A DNA stretch of 64,000 nt from Lysobacter terrestris (GTDB lineage Bacteria; Pseudomonadota; Gammaproteobacteria; Xanthomonadales; Xanthomonadaceae), in the NCBI RefSeq assembly GCF_014489475.1, contig NZ_CP060820.1, forward strand, positions 558,001-622,000. Reading direction: 5' to 3'. The notes under the pieces are model-generated. The model was not told the DNA's origin. It made no database searches and worked only from the letters and a program-made list of their open reading frames with translations. Below are positions 26,169 to 35,307 of the stretch, in pieces; the first letter of the stretch is position 1; every line of letters starts with the position of its first letter. A program made the position numbers and the translations under genes.

Positions 26169-27233
26169 GTGACCCCGCCCCCAGTGAACAAGCCCACCCC
26201 GCTCACCTACCGTGACGCCGGCGTCGACATCGACGCGGGCAATGAAGTCGTCGAACGCATCAAGCCGGCGATCAAGCGGACCCTGCGTCCGGAAGTCCTG
26301 GGCGGCGGCATCGGCGGCTTCGGCGGCCTGTTCGACCTCACGGGCAAGTACAAGGAGCCGGTGATGGTGTCCGGCACCGACGGCGTGGGCACCAAGCTGA
26401 TCCTCGCCAAGCAGCTGGGCCGCCACGACACCATCGGCCAGGACCTGGTCGCCATGTGCGTCAACGACGTGCTGGTGCAGGGCGCCGAGCCGCTGTTCTT
26501 CCTCGACTACTTCGCCACCGGCAAGCTCGACGTGGCCACCACGGTCGACGTGGTCGGCGGCATCGCCAAGGGTTGCGAGATCGCCGGCTGCGCGCTGATC
26601 GGCGGCGAGACCGCCGAGATGCCCGACATGTACCCGCCGGGCGAATACGACTTGGCCGGCTTCACCGTCGGCGCGGTCGAGAAGGCCCGCCTGATCGACG
26701 GCAGCAAGGTGCGCGAAGGCGACGTGCTGATCGGCATCGCCTCCAGCGGCCCGCATTCCAACGGCTATTCGCTGATCCGCAAGATCCTCGCCCGCGCCGG
26801 CGCCACGGCCGACAACGGCGGCCTCGACCTCGAGGTCGGCGGCGTGAAGCTGGCCGACGCGCTGATGGAGCCCACCCGCATCTACGTGAAGCCGGTGCTG
26901 GAGCTGCTGGCCAGGCACGACATCCACGCCATGGCCCACGTCACCGGCGGCGCATTGGTGGAGAAGATCATCCGCGTGGTGCCGCAGCCGCTCGGCCTGG
27001 AGATCGACACCGCATCGTGGCCGCTGCCGCCGGTGTTCGAATGGCTGCAGCGCGAAGGCAACGTGCCGCGCGAGGAAATGTGGCGCACCTTCAACTGCGG
27101 CATCGGCTTCGTGCTGATGGTCGCGCCGGGCGACGTCGCCGCGATCGATGCCGACCTCGACCGCCTCGGCCTCGCCCACTGGCAGATCGGCCGGGTCACG
27201 GCCGGCGCCGACGAGCGCCTGCGCATCTACTGA
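26169..27233 (+). CDS. purM: Phosphoribosylformylglycinamidine cyclo-ligase PurM
   Basis: 354 residues. PurM closes the AIR imidazole ring in purine synthesis. Signatures are [76 protein letters not shown] and [11 protein letters not shown]. The GTG at 26169 is used; a second GTG at 26184 ([13 protein letters not shown]) would remove five residues. Family alignment starts near LTYRDAG, so either is possible. Head of a purM-orf-purN transcript. Confidence 0.95.
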   Translation: MTPPPVNKPTPLTYRDAGVDIDAGNEVVERIKPAIKRTLRPEVLGGGIGGFGGLFDLTGKYKEPVMVSGTDGVGTKLILAKQLGRHDTIGQDLVAMCVNDVLVQGAEPLFFLDYFATGKLDVATTVDVVGGIAKGCEIAGCALIGGETAEMPDMYPPGEYDLAGFTVGAVEKARLIDGSKVREGDVLIGIASSGPHSNGYSLIRKILARAGATADNGGLDLEVGGVKLADALMEPTRIYVKPVLELLARHDIHAMAHVTGGALVEKIIRVVPQPLGLEIDTASWPLPPVFEWLQREGNVPREEMWRTFNCGIGFVLMVAPGDVAAIDADLDRLGLAHWQIGRVTAGADERLRIY

Positions 27234-27298
27234 GCAGCCCGCCTTCCGCCGGCCATGCGGCCGGCGGGACCGTCTTCCCCGGCCCCACGGAACCCGCG

Positions 27299-27733
27299 AT
27301 GGATCCCACCCCCGACGCGACGCAAGCCGCCGCAGCCCAGGACGCCGCCCATCTCGACCTGCTGGGCGTCTTCCACTACGTCGTTGCGGGCGTGAGTGCG
27401 CTGTTCTCGCTGTTCCCGGTGATCCACCTGGTCATCGGCCTGGCGATGGTGACCGGGCACATGGGCGGCATGCACAAGCCGGGCGAACCCGACCCGGCGC
27501 TGTTCGGCTGGTTCTTCGTCGCCATCGCCGTGGTCATCATCCTCTGCGGCCTGACCTTCAGCGCCCTGCTCGCCTATGCCGGGCGCTGCCTGCGCCAGCG
27601 CCGGCGCCACACCTTCTGCGTGGTGATGGCCGCGATCAGCTGCGCCTTCATGCCGTTCGGCACGGTGCTGGGCATCTTCACCCTGATCGTGCTGACCAAG
27701 CCGACGGTCCGCGCGCTGTTCCAGCCGGCGTGA
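27299..27733 (+). CDS. Small multi-pass membrane protein between purM and purN
   Basis: 144 residues with three hydrophobic helices at about 28-52, 70-95 and 106-130. The N terminus is Ala/Asp-rich and acidic, and the protein ends TKPTVRALFQPA. The layout (soluble Asp-rich start, YAGRCLRQRRRHTFCVVMAAISCAFMPFGTVLGIFTLIVL) resembles DUF4870-like small membrane proteins, but I do not recognise it with certainty. The stop overlaps the purN start (TGATG), so it is cotranslated with purine genes without an evident metabolic reason. Confidence 0.75.
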   Translation: MDPTPDATQAAAAQDAAHLDLLGVFHYVVAGVSALFSLFPVIHLVIGLAMVTGHMGGMHKPGEPDPALFGWFFVAIAVVIILCGLTFSALLAYAGRCLRQRRRHTFCVVMAAISCAFMPFGTVLGIFTLIVLTKPTVRALFQPA

Positions 27734-28398
27734 TGCGGCTGGCCGTCCTCGCCTCGGGCCGCGGCAGCAACCTGCTGGCCATCCTGGATGCCATCGCCCA
27801 TGGCGTCCTCGACGCGCAGGTCGTCGGCGCGTTCTCGGACAAGGCCGAAGCGCCCGCCTTGGCGCGCGCGCGCGCGGCCGGCGTGCCCGCGCAGTCCGCG
27901 TCACCGCGCGGATTCGCGTCCCGCGGCGCATTCGATGAACACCTGTTCAGCCTGGTCGACGCAGTTCAGCCCGATCTCATCGTCTGTGCCGGATACATGC
28001 GCCTGATCAGCGACGCCGCCGTCGCTGCACGGACCGGTCGCATGATCAACATCCATCCCTCGCTGCTGCCCGCGTTCAAGGGCCTGCGCACGCACCAGCA
28101 GGCGCTCGACGCCGGCGTGCGCGTGCACGGGGCCAGCGTGCACTTCGTGACCGCGGAACTGGACGGCGGCCCGGTCATCGCCCAGGCGCGCATCCCGGTG
28201 GAAGCCGGCGACGACGCCGCGGCGCTCGCCGAACGCGTCCTCCAGCGCGAACACCCGCTGCTGATCGCAACCCTGCGCGAACTCGCCGCCGGCCGCGTTG
28301 CGCTGGTCGACGCGCGCGTGCACTTCAACGGTCATGCGCTGGCCGCACCCTTGCAACTCGATGCCGGCAACCGGCTGACCCAGGAATCCGCTGCATGA
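27733..28398 (+). CDS. purN: Phosphoribosylglycinamide formyltransferase PurN
   Basis: 221 residues. It uses 10-formyl-THF to formylate GAR. Conserved pieces are LAVLASGRGSNLLAILDAI, CAGYMRLI, the catalytic Asn-His-Asp trio (INIHPSLLPAFKGLRTHQQAL, then HFVTAELDGGPVIAQ), and the C-terminal AERVLQREHPLL. The ATG overlaps the preceding stop, and its own stop overlaps the next start (ATGA at 28395-28398). Confidence 0.95.
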   Translation: MRLAVLASGRGSNLLAILDAIAHGVLDAQVVGAFSDKAEAPALARARAAGVPAQSASPRGFASRGAFDEHLFSLVDAVQPDLIVCAGYMRLISDAAVAARTGRMINIHPSLLPAFKGLRTHQQALDAGVRVHGASVHFVTAELDGGPVIAQARIPVEAGDDAAALAERVLQREHPLLIATLRELAAGRVALVDARVHFNGHALAAPLQLDAGNRLTQESAA

Positions 28399-29147
28399 AA
28401 CTGCTGAACAGCCTGCTGCTTGCCTGCAGCGTCCTTGTCGCCTCCACCGCCATCGCCGCCGCGCCGGCGATGCCGGATGCGGCGACCGGCACACGCGAGC
28501 TGGAGCCGTTCATCGCCCAGTACCACGTGTTCAAGGACGGCAAGGCGCTCGGCGACGCGGTGATGCAGGTGGTGAAGAACGACGGCCGCCGCTGGCGCGT
28601 GGACCTCAACATCCGTGGCACCGAAGGCCTGGTCGGGCTCGCGGGCATCGCCGCCCAGCAGAGCACCGTGTTCGACATCGCCGGCAGCCGCTACCGGCCG
28701 CTGGCGCAGAGCACGGTGCGCAAGACCGTATTCACGAAGAAGCAGACCGTGGGCGTCTACGATTGGCGCTCGCACCAGGCGCGCTGGACCGGCGACGTGA
28801 AGGAAACCCGCCGCGCCCCGGTGGCGCTGCAGGACGGCGACCTGAGCGGCCTGCTGATCAACCTCGCGGTGATCCGCGACGCGCAGCCCGGCAAGTCGAT
28901 GCAGTACCGTTTCGTCGACGACGGCCGCGTTCGCGACCACCGCTACGAAGTGGCCACCCAGCTGGAAGAAGTGAAGGTCGGAGACCTCGACTACAGCGCG
29001 ATGAAGGTGGCGCGCGCCCAGGGCAACAACGAAGAGACCGTGATCTGGGTGGTCGATGGCGTGCCGACGCCGGTACGCATCCTGCAGCGCGAAGATGGCC
29101 AGGACAAATACGACCTGCGCCTCGTGGAATACAAGGGAGCCCAATGA
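28395..29147 (+). CDS. DUF3108 periplasmic protein, paralog 1
   Basis: 250 residues. A signal peptide spans about 1-22 (LLLACSVLVASTAIAA). The DUF3108 beta-rich core follows: EPFIAQYHVFKDGKALGDAVMQV, QQSTVFDIAGSRYRPLAQS, WTGDVKETRRAPVALQDGDLSGLLINLAVIRD, and a C-terminal VDGVPTPVRILQREDGQDKYDLRLVEYKG. The function of DUF3108 is not established; the fold is predicted to be an envelope beta barrel-like sandwich. It overlaps purN and is followed by a paralog with 4-base overlap. Confidence 0.85.
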   Translation: MKLLNSLLLACSVLVASTAIAAAPAMPDAATGTRELEPFIAQYHVFKDGKALGDAVMQVVKNDGRRWRVDLNIRGTEGLVGLAGIAAQQSTVFDIAGSRYRPLAQSTVRKTVFTKKQTVGVYDWRSHQARWTGDVKETRRAPVALQDGDLSGLLINLAVIRDAQPGKSMQYRFVDDGRVRDHRYEVATQLEEVKVGDLDYSAMKVARAQGNNEETVIWVVDGVPTPVRILQREDGQDKYDLRLVEYKGAQ

Positions 29148-29842
29148 TGACGATGTCGAAGAAGGCCGCACCCCTGAAGCACCTGCTGGCCGCCGCACTG
29201 CTTGCGGTGGCCGCGGTCGCGCAGGCCGGCGAAGTGAAGCCCTTCACCGCCGACTACCAGGCGAACTACATGGGCATCCAGGGCATCGGCAAGATGGTGC
29301 TGGCGCAGGCCGGCGGCAACCGCTGGCGCTACAGCCTGGACATCGGCGGCTCGATGGCCAACCTCAACCAGACCACCGTGTTCGAGGACAGCAACGGTGC
29401 GTGGCGCCCGATCTCCAACAGCGACAGCTCCGAACTGCTGATCAGGCGCAAGCAGAAGAAGGCGACCTACGACTGGTCGCGCGGCGAAGCGCGCTGGTCG
29501 GGCGACGTGAAGCCCGAGCGCGCCGGACCGGTGAAGCTGCAGAGCGGCGACCTCGACGCGATGCTGATCAACCTCGCCATCGCCCGCGACGTGGCCGCCG
29601 GCAAGCCGCTGCGCTACCGCATGGTCGACGACGGCCGCGTCAAGCAGCTGAACTACCAGGTCAGCGGCAAGGAGACGATCACCGTCGGCGGCAAGCCCCG
29701 GCAGGCGACCAAGGTGATCCGCGTCGACGGCGACAAGCAGGAAATGCTGTGGGTCGTCGACGGCGTGCCGGTGCCGGCGCGCATCCTGCGCCGCAAGGAC
29801 GGCCAGGACGAGATGGACCTGCGGCTGCAGACCGTGCACTGA
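29144..29842 (+). CDS. DUF3108 periplasmic protein, paralog 2
   Basis: 232 residues. A signal peptide ends AAVAQAGEV near residue 28. The layout is the same as the preceding gene: FTADYQANYMGIQGIGKMV, TVFEDSNGAWRPISNSD, WSGDVKPERAGPVKLQSGDLDAMLINLAIARD, VDGVPVPARILRRKDGQDEMDLRLQ. The shared blocks show a tandem duplication followed by divergence. A strong terminator follows at 29863. Confidence 0.85.
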   Translation: MMTMSKKAAPLKHLLAAALLAVAAVAQAGEVKPFTADYQANYMGIQGIGKMVLAQAGGNRWRYSLDIGGSMANLNQTTVFEDSNGAWRPISNSDSSELLIRRKQKKATYDWSRGEARWSGDVKPERAGPVKLQSGDLDAMLINLAIARDVAAGKPLRYRMVDDGRVKQLNYQVSGKETITVGGKPRQATKVIRVDGDKQEMLWVVDGVPVPARILRRKDGQDEMDLRLQTVH

Positions 29843-29862
29843 CGCGTCGCCGTTGATCGAAC

Positions 29863-29891
29863 AAAAAAGCCCCGCGATGCGGGGCTTTTTT
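29863..29891. terminator. Terminator after the DUF3108 pair
   Basis: AAAAAAGCCCCGC, GAT, GCGGGGCTTTTTT: a perfect stem followed by a T-run, 20 bases after the DUF3108 stop. It is nearly identical to the hairpin at 32622-32650 on the far side of the accessory patch. Confidence 0.93.
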
Positions 29892-29914
29892 TCAAGCGAC
29901 TGGAGACTGCCTGC

Positions 29915-31149
29915 GATGGCGGTTTCAACTGGTCAATGCAACAGCCTGTCGATATCGCTCGATAGGCGTTTCAAAGCCCAGCGTCTTGCGTGGGCGTTCA
30001 TTCAAGCGTCTGGCCACCTCATTCAGCTGGGCCTGCGAGAATCCCGACACGTCGATCCCCTTGGGAAAGTACTGCCGCAGCAAGCCGTTGGTGTTCTCGT
30101 TTGATCCGCGCTGCCAAGGGCTCTGCGGATCGCAGAAGTAGACCTGGATGTCCGTGGCCAAGGTGAAGCGGCGATGGTCGGCCAGCTCCTTGCCGCGATC
30201 CCAGGTCAGCGACTGGTAGAGCTCGTTCGGCAACTGGCGTGCATGCTTGATCAGGGCGTCTACCACCGTCTTCGTGTCCTTACGCTCGACCTTAACCAGC
30301 ATGACGTACCGGGTGCTTCGCTCGACCAGCGTGGCGATCTGGCTATTGCCGCTACCGAACAACAGATCGCCTTCCCAATGGCCAGGAACGGCCCGATCCT
30401 CGACGTCGGCGGGTCGTTCGCGAATAGACACCGTATCGCTGATTCGACCGTGGTCCGCAGTCTTCTGCGTGTGGTGGCGGGAACGACGCATCGCCCGTGT
30501 ACGGCGTAGGTGTTCCAGCAGCTCTTTCTTCAGTGCGCCGCGGGACTGAATGAAGAGCGTGCGGTAGATCGTCTCGTGGGACACCTGGTAGGTCGCATCA
30601 TTTGGGTAGGTGAGCATCAGCCAGCCTGCAATCTGCTGAGGCGACCACTGCTGTTGCAGCTTGTCTGCCACCCTTTTCGCCAGCTTGGGATGCAGTGCCA
30701 GCTTACAAGTCTTTGGTCGCCGTGCCCGTTCCCACGCCGCTTGATCGGCATCACATGCCCGGTACCGCTCGGCGCCGCCATTGCGCTGGATCTCGCGGCT
30801 GATCGTTGATGGCGCCCGGCCCAACGCGGCCGCAATACAGCGAACGGATTGTCCGGAAGCGAGCGCCCTAGAAACCTGCTCCCGCTCGGCCAAGCTCAAA
30901 GCCCGTGCTGATCGGCGCCTAGGCGGCGGTCGGATGCCACCCGTCTCGGCGAGGATGCCGCGAACAGACGAGTGGTGCCGATCAAACAGCCGGGCGATCT
31001 GGTGTAGGGACTCCCCCTTCCGCCAACGGTCCCACATCAGGGCCTTCTGGGCATCGGTGTAGCGGATCCTGGTTCGGCGCTTCAATCGCAACACTCCTGC
31101 TGCTCAAGCAGCTAGCCATGTGTTGCGTCGATCGTATGAAACCGCCATC
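29915..31149. mobile_element. IS30-family insertion sequence, apparently intact
   Basis: A 1235-base element with 29-base imperfect terminal inverted repeats at 29915-29943 and 31121-31149. Both begin GATGGCGGTTTCA and both inner ends are GCAACA; 23 of 29 positions match. It encloses one transposase on the minus strand whose last codons lie in the left repeat. It starts 23 bases after a terminator. I see no convincing target duplication (left flank CTGC, right flank CAAA), which could mean a deletion beside the element or an older insertion. Confidence 0.88.
29925..31094 (-). CDS. IS30 family transposase
   Basis: 389 residues, full length for the family. The N-terminal helix-turn-helix region has YTDAQKALMWDRWRKGESLHQIARLF, and a second has CIAAALGRAPSTISREIQRN. 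The DDE catalytic core has HWEGDLLFG (first Asp), LTWDRGKELADH (second Asp) and PWQRGSNENTNGLLRQYFPKG (Glu). KTLGFETPIERY near the end is the common IS30 C-terminal box. No frameshift or stop interrupts it, so the element is probably active or recently active. Confidence 0.93.
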   Translation of the reverse strand: MLRLKRRTRIRYTDAQKALMWDRWRKGESLHQIARLFDRHHSSVRGILAETGGIRPPPRRRSARALSLAEREQVSRALASGQSVRCIAAALGRAPSTISREIQRNGGAERYRACDADQAAWERARRPKTCKLALHPKLAKRVADKLQQQWSPQQIAGWLMLTYPNDATYQVSHETIYRTLFIQSRGALKKELLEHLRRTRAMRRSRHHTQKTADHGRISDTVSIRERPADVEDRAVPGHWEGDLLFGSGNSQIATLVERSTRYVMLVKVERKDTKTVVDALIKHARQLPNELYQSLTWDRGKELADHRRFTLATDIQVYFCDPQSPWQRGSNENTNGLLRQYFPKGIDVSGFSQAQLNEVARRLNERPRKTLGFETPIERYRQAVALTS

Positions 31150-31275
31150 CAAAGCGGACATTGCGCGCGCTGCAGTAGTGATGCGTGGAAACTTTGGATT
31201 CAAGCCGCAACTCTCACTGGTCGCCACATCTTCACAATCCATCTACGTATTCCAATTTCAGCTGAATGCAGAATC

Positions 31276-31303
31276 ATGACTGCGGCAAAAAGGCCGCTAT
31301 ATT
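31276..31303 (+). promoter_or_regulatory. Candidate promoter of the Lpp-like gene
   Basis: ATGACT (31276-31281) as -35, a 16-base spacer and TATATT (31298-31303) as -10. An AAGGAG ribosome site at 31319-31324 is followed by the ATG at 31331. The 31150-31330 leader is visibly richer in A+T than the rest of the window and contains no convincing gene. Confidence 0.6.
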
Positions 31304-31330
31304 CCGATACCCCACACCAAGGAGATTGGA

Positions 31331-31597
31331 ATGTTTCTGACCCAGCAGCATCTGAAGACGGCACGTACTCTCGGCGTTACGATCATCGCCCTGAGCCTTG
31401 GCGCCTGCGCCACCTATAAAGACGAGTTTGCAACGATCAACTCCCGACTCGATCAACTCGACGCGAAGGTGCAGGGCGCGGCCCAGAGCGCCGAATCCGC
31501 CAATCAGTCCGCGCAGCAGGCCAATCAACGGCTGGATCAAATGGAAAGCCGCGTCCAGCAGCTCGAAACGGCGCCGCGCCGCAAGCCGCGCGGTTAG
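31331..31597 (+). CDS. Braun lipoprotein (Lpp)-like outer-membrane lipoprotein
   Basis: 88 residues with a lipobox LGAC that places the lipidated Cys at residue 26. The mature 63-residue chain is one continuous heptad coil rich in Ala, Gln and Asn (INSRLDQLDAKVQG, then SAQQANQRLDQMESRVQQL). The ANQRLDQM segment corresponds to ANQRLDNM of E. coli Lpp, and the mature size is close to Lpp's 58 residues. Unlike Lpp, it does not end in the crosslinked lysine; it ends APRRKPRG. Good AAGGAG site. Probably a trimeric envelope spacer; peptidoglycan attachment is not proven. Confidence 0.82.
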   Translation: MFLTQQHLKTARTLGVTIIALSLGACATYKDEFATINSRLDQLDAKVQGAAQSAESANQSAQQANQRLDQMESRVQQLETAPRRKPRG

Positions 31598-31637
31598 TCG
31601 ATCTTGCACAATCCGCGACGAGCGGTTTGAACCTGGG

Positions 31638-31674
31638 ACTGGTGGCCTTTGCTGGCCACCGGTCTCTTTTCTTC
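31638..31674 (+). terminator. Terminator-like hairpin after the Lpp-like gene
   Basis: ACTGGTGGCC (31638-31647) pairs with GGCCACCGGT (31654-31663), one wobble pair, loop TTTGCT, followed by CTCTTTTCTTC. It lies about 40 bases after the Lpp-like stop. Confidence 0.7.
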
Positions 31675-31703
31675 ACCCAGTCTTCGTACTAAGGAACCTT
31701 CCC

Positions 31704-32432
31704 ATCCGTACGTGCATACACCCTGCGATTCGATCCGCTTATGGCGCGCTGGCGTTGGCGCTGGCGTTCGCCAGCTTCGGCGTGGCCAGCGCCGAGCATG
31801 CCGCCGCGCAACCGGAGGCCGCCGTCGACCAGCTTCCGCGAGGCCAGGAAGTGTCCGACACGGTGATTGAGCTCGCGGGGTGGGTTGTAGCAGCCAAGGA
31901 CAACCAAGGCTATCCGTTCGCGGTCATGGACAAGGCCGCCGCACAGATCCTGGTGTTCGGCGGCGACGGCCGGCTTCGCGGCGCGGCACCCGGGCTCTTT
32001 GGCTCGGCGATCGGCGATCACACGGCTCCCGGCATCGCCGGTCTCGCGCTTCGCGAGATTCCGGGCCGGGATCGCACGACGCCTGCTGGTCGTTTCGTGG
32101 GCGGTTTCGGTCCGTCAGTCGACGCTGGGCGCGTGCTGTGGGTGGACTACGATTCCGCGGTCTCCATCCACCCTACCGCTACCGGCGTTCCGGCCGAGAA
32201 ACGCGTCGAACGCCTTGCATCGCCTACGCCGGACGACAACCGCGTCACTCATGGCTGCATCAACGTCTCGCCCGAGTTTTACGAGCGGATCATCCTTCCG
32301 ACGTTCGAGCGGGGCGGAGTGTTCTACATCTTGCCGGATGCGGCGCCGATAGCGGAGACCTTCCCGGAGTTCGCGAAAAGTCGCGCGACTACGCAACGCA
32401 ACGATGGAGGGCGCGCACGGCCCGCCCGCTAA
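31704..32432 (+). CDS. L,D-transpeptidase-like (YkuD) exported protein, no canonical start codon
   Basis: 242 residues if started at ATC 31704. The catalytic motif is clear: VSIH (His156) then VTHGCINVS with the nucleophile Cys185, the HxxGCxN-type YkuD signature. YkuD enzymes make 3-3 peptidoglycan crosslinks or attach Lpp. A complete signal peptide (RTCIHPAIR, then a long Ala/Leu core, ending ASA) begins at 31707, and AAGGAA sits 7 bases before the ATC. No in-frame ATG, GTG or TTG precedes it usefully; TTG at 31752 would cut the signal peptide. Paired with an Lpp-like gene just upstream. Confidence 0.72.
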   Translation: MRTCIHPAIRSAYGALALALAFASFGVASAEHAAAQPEAAVDQLPRGQEVSDTVIELAGWVVAAKDNQGYPFAVMDKAAAQILVFGGDGRLRGAAPGLFGSAIGDHTAPGIAGLALREIPGRDRTTPAGRFVGGFGPSVDAGRVLWVDYDSAVSIHPTATGVPAEKRVERLASPTPDDNRVTHGCINVSPEFYERIILPTFERGGVFYILPDAAPIAETFPEFAKSRATTQRNDGGRARPAR

Positions 32433-32482
32433 TGAAAGGCGCCTCGGCGTGCTGTCTTTGGTGCGCGCGGCTCAGTGAACAG

Positions 32483-32537
32483 GTCTGACAATTCATTCAA
32501 GCCGGCTTCGCGGCTCAGCTTGATTCTGGCGCTGGTC
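32483..32537 (+). other. Degenerate integron attC-like recombination site
   Basis: GTCTGAC (32483-32489) followed by AATTCATTCAAGCCG matches the R''/L'' half of chromosomal-integron attC sites. The centre GGCTTCGCGGCTCA and the return arm GCTTGATTCTGGCG complete the fold, since TCAAGC (32497-32502) pairs with GCTTGA (32518-32523). The right core site should read GTTRRRY but reads GCTGGTC, so this is a decayed or partial site. It follows the L,D-transpeptidase-like gene by about 50 bases, where a cassette attC would sit. Confidence 0.6.
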
Positions 32538-32621
32538 CATGTCCGCTTGTGGCCCGCATGCGGACGCTCTTCGCGCGACAACATTCAACCCGTGACTCCT
32601 TTCCACCGGGCAAGGTGAAAG

Positions 32622-32650
32622 AAAAGCCCCGCAATCGCGGGGCTTTTTTT
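32622..32650. terminator. Hairpin beyond murA, bidirectional terminator
   Basis: AAAAGCCCCGC, AATC, GCGGGGCTTTTTTT. On the minus strand it follows the murA stop by about 20 bases and reads into TTTTCTTTC. Its sequence nearly repeats the 29863-29891 terminator. Confidence 0.88.
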
Positions 32651-32672
32651 GGCATGACGACGGTCCGTCGCC

Positions 32673-34182
<1,510 letters not shown>

Positions 34183-34283
34183 TTCGGTGTATTCCGGCAG
34201 TGCGGGGCCACCGGGCGGGCATCGCACGGCGCTTTGCGCATAAAATGAACGGATTAGCCTAACGGAAAGCCCCCCGGCCTTAA

Positions 34284-35306
34284 ATGGCAATGTCCGAAAT
34301 GGCAACTTCGCCCTCCCGTCCCCTGCCCGACTCCGCCACCGCCGGCCTCGCCGACAGCGGTCGCCGCGTCTTTGCCATCGAAGCCCAGGCCCTGGCTGCC
34401 GTCGCTGCGCGCCTGGACGGCGAATTCTCGGCCGCCTGCCGCCTGATGCTGGAAACCCGGGGCCGCGTCGTGTGCACCGGCATGGGCAAGTCCGGCCACA
34501 TCGCGCGCAAGATCGCGGCGACGTTGGCCTCGACCGGCACGCCCGCCTTCTACGTGCACCCCGGCGAAGCCGCGCATGGCGACCTGGGCATGATCACCGA
34601 CGCCGACGTCGTGCTCGCCCTGTCGTATTCGGGCGAGAGCGACGAGATCCTGTTGCTGCTCCCGGTCCTGCGCCGGCAGGGCAACAAATTGATCGCGATG
34701 ACCGGCCGGCCCAGCTCCTCGATGGCGCGCGAAGCCGATGTACACCTGGACGTCAGCGTACCCGCCGAGGCCTGCCCCCTCGACCTCGCCCCGACCTCGA
34801 GCACCACCGCGTCGCTGGCGATGGGCGATGCCCTGGCCGTGGCCCTGCTGGACGCGCGCGGTTTCACCGCCGACGACTTCGCCCGCTCGCACCCGGCCGG
34901 CGCCCTCGGCCGCCGCCTGCTGCTGCACATCTCCGACGTGATGCATGCCGGCGATGACGTGCCGCGCGTGCACGCCGATGCCATGCTCAGCGAAGCGCTG
35001 GTGGAGATGAGCCGCAAGCGCCTGGGCATGACCGCGATCGTCGATGGTGACGGCCGCCTGCTCGGGCTGTTCACCGACGGCGACCTGCGCCGTGCGCTCG
35101 ACGACCGCCAGGTCGACGTGCACGCCACCCGCATCGCCGACGTGATGACGCGCGCGCCGAAGACCATCGGTTCCGACGCACTCGCCGTCGAAGCCGCGCA
35201 GCTGATGGAAACGCACAAGATCGGCGGCCTGCTGGTGATCGATGCCGATCGCCGCGTGGTCGGCGCCTTGAACATTCATGACCTGTTGCGGGCACGGGTG
35301 GTGTAA
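34284..35306 (+). CDS. kdsD: Arabinose-5-phosphate isomerase KdsD
   Basis: 340 residues, first step of Kdo synthesis for LPS. The SIS domain has VVCTGMGKSGHIARKIAATLASTGTPAFYVHPGEAAHGDLGMI and LSYSGESDEILLLLPVLRR, with SSTTASLAMGDALAVALL. Two C-terminal CBS domains begin near ISDVMHAGDDVPRVHADAMLSEAL and IADVMTRAPKTIGSDALAVEAAQLM. Divergent from ibaG-murA across a short gap. Followed by kdsC and lptCAB, so the region is one LPS supply and export unit. Confidence 0.94.
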   Translation: MAMSEMATSPSRPLPDSATAGLADSGRRVFAIEAQALAAVAARLDGEFSAACRLMLETRGRVVCTGMGKSGHIARKIAATLASTGTPAFYVHPGEAAHGDLGMITDADVVLALSYSGESDEILLLLPVLRRQGNKLIAMTGRPSSSMAREADVHLDVSVPAEACPLDLAPTSSTTASLAMGDALAVALLDARGFTADDFARSHPAGALGRRLLLHISDVMHAGDDVPRVHADAMLSEALVEMSRKRLGMTAIVDGDGRLLGLFTDGDLRRALDDRQVDVHATRIADVMTRAPKTIGSDALAVEAAQLMETHKIGGLLVIDADRRVVGALNIHDLLRARVV

Positions 35307-35307
35307 C

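Noticed and set aside
31120-31419. Plus-strand frame of 99 codons spanning the IS right end and the Lpp-like start
   Set aside because: It crosses the IS boundary and overlaps a well-supported lipoprotein in another frame.
31649-31870. Alternative frame using the ATG at 31741 as start for the transpeptidase gene
   Set aside because: That ATG is out of frame with the YkuD domain and yields an Arg/Trp-rich nonsense peptide.
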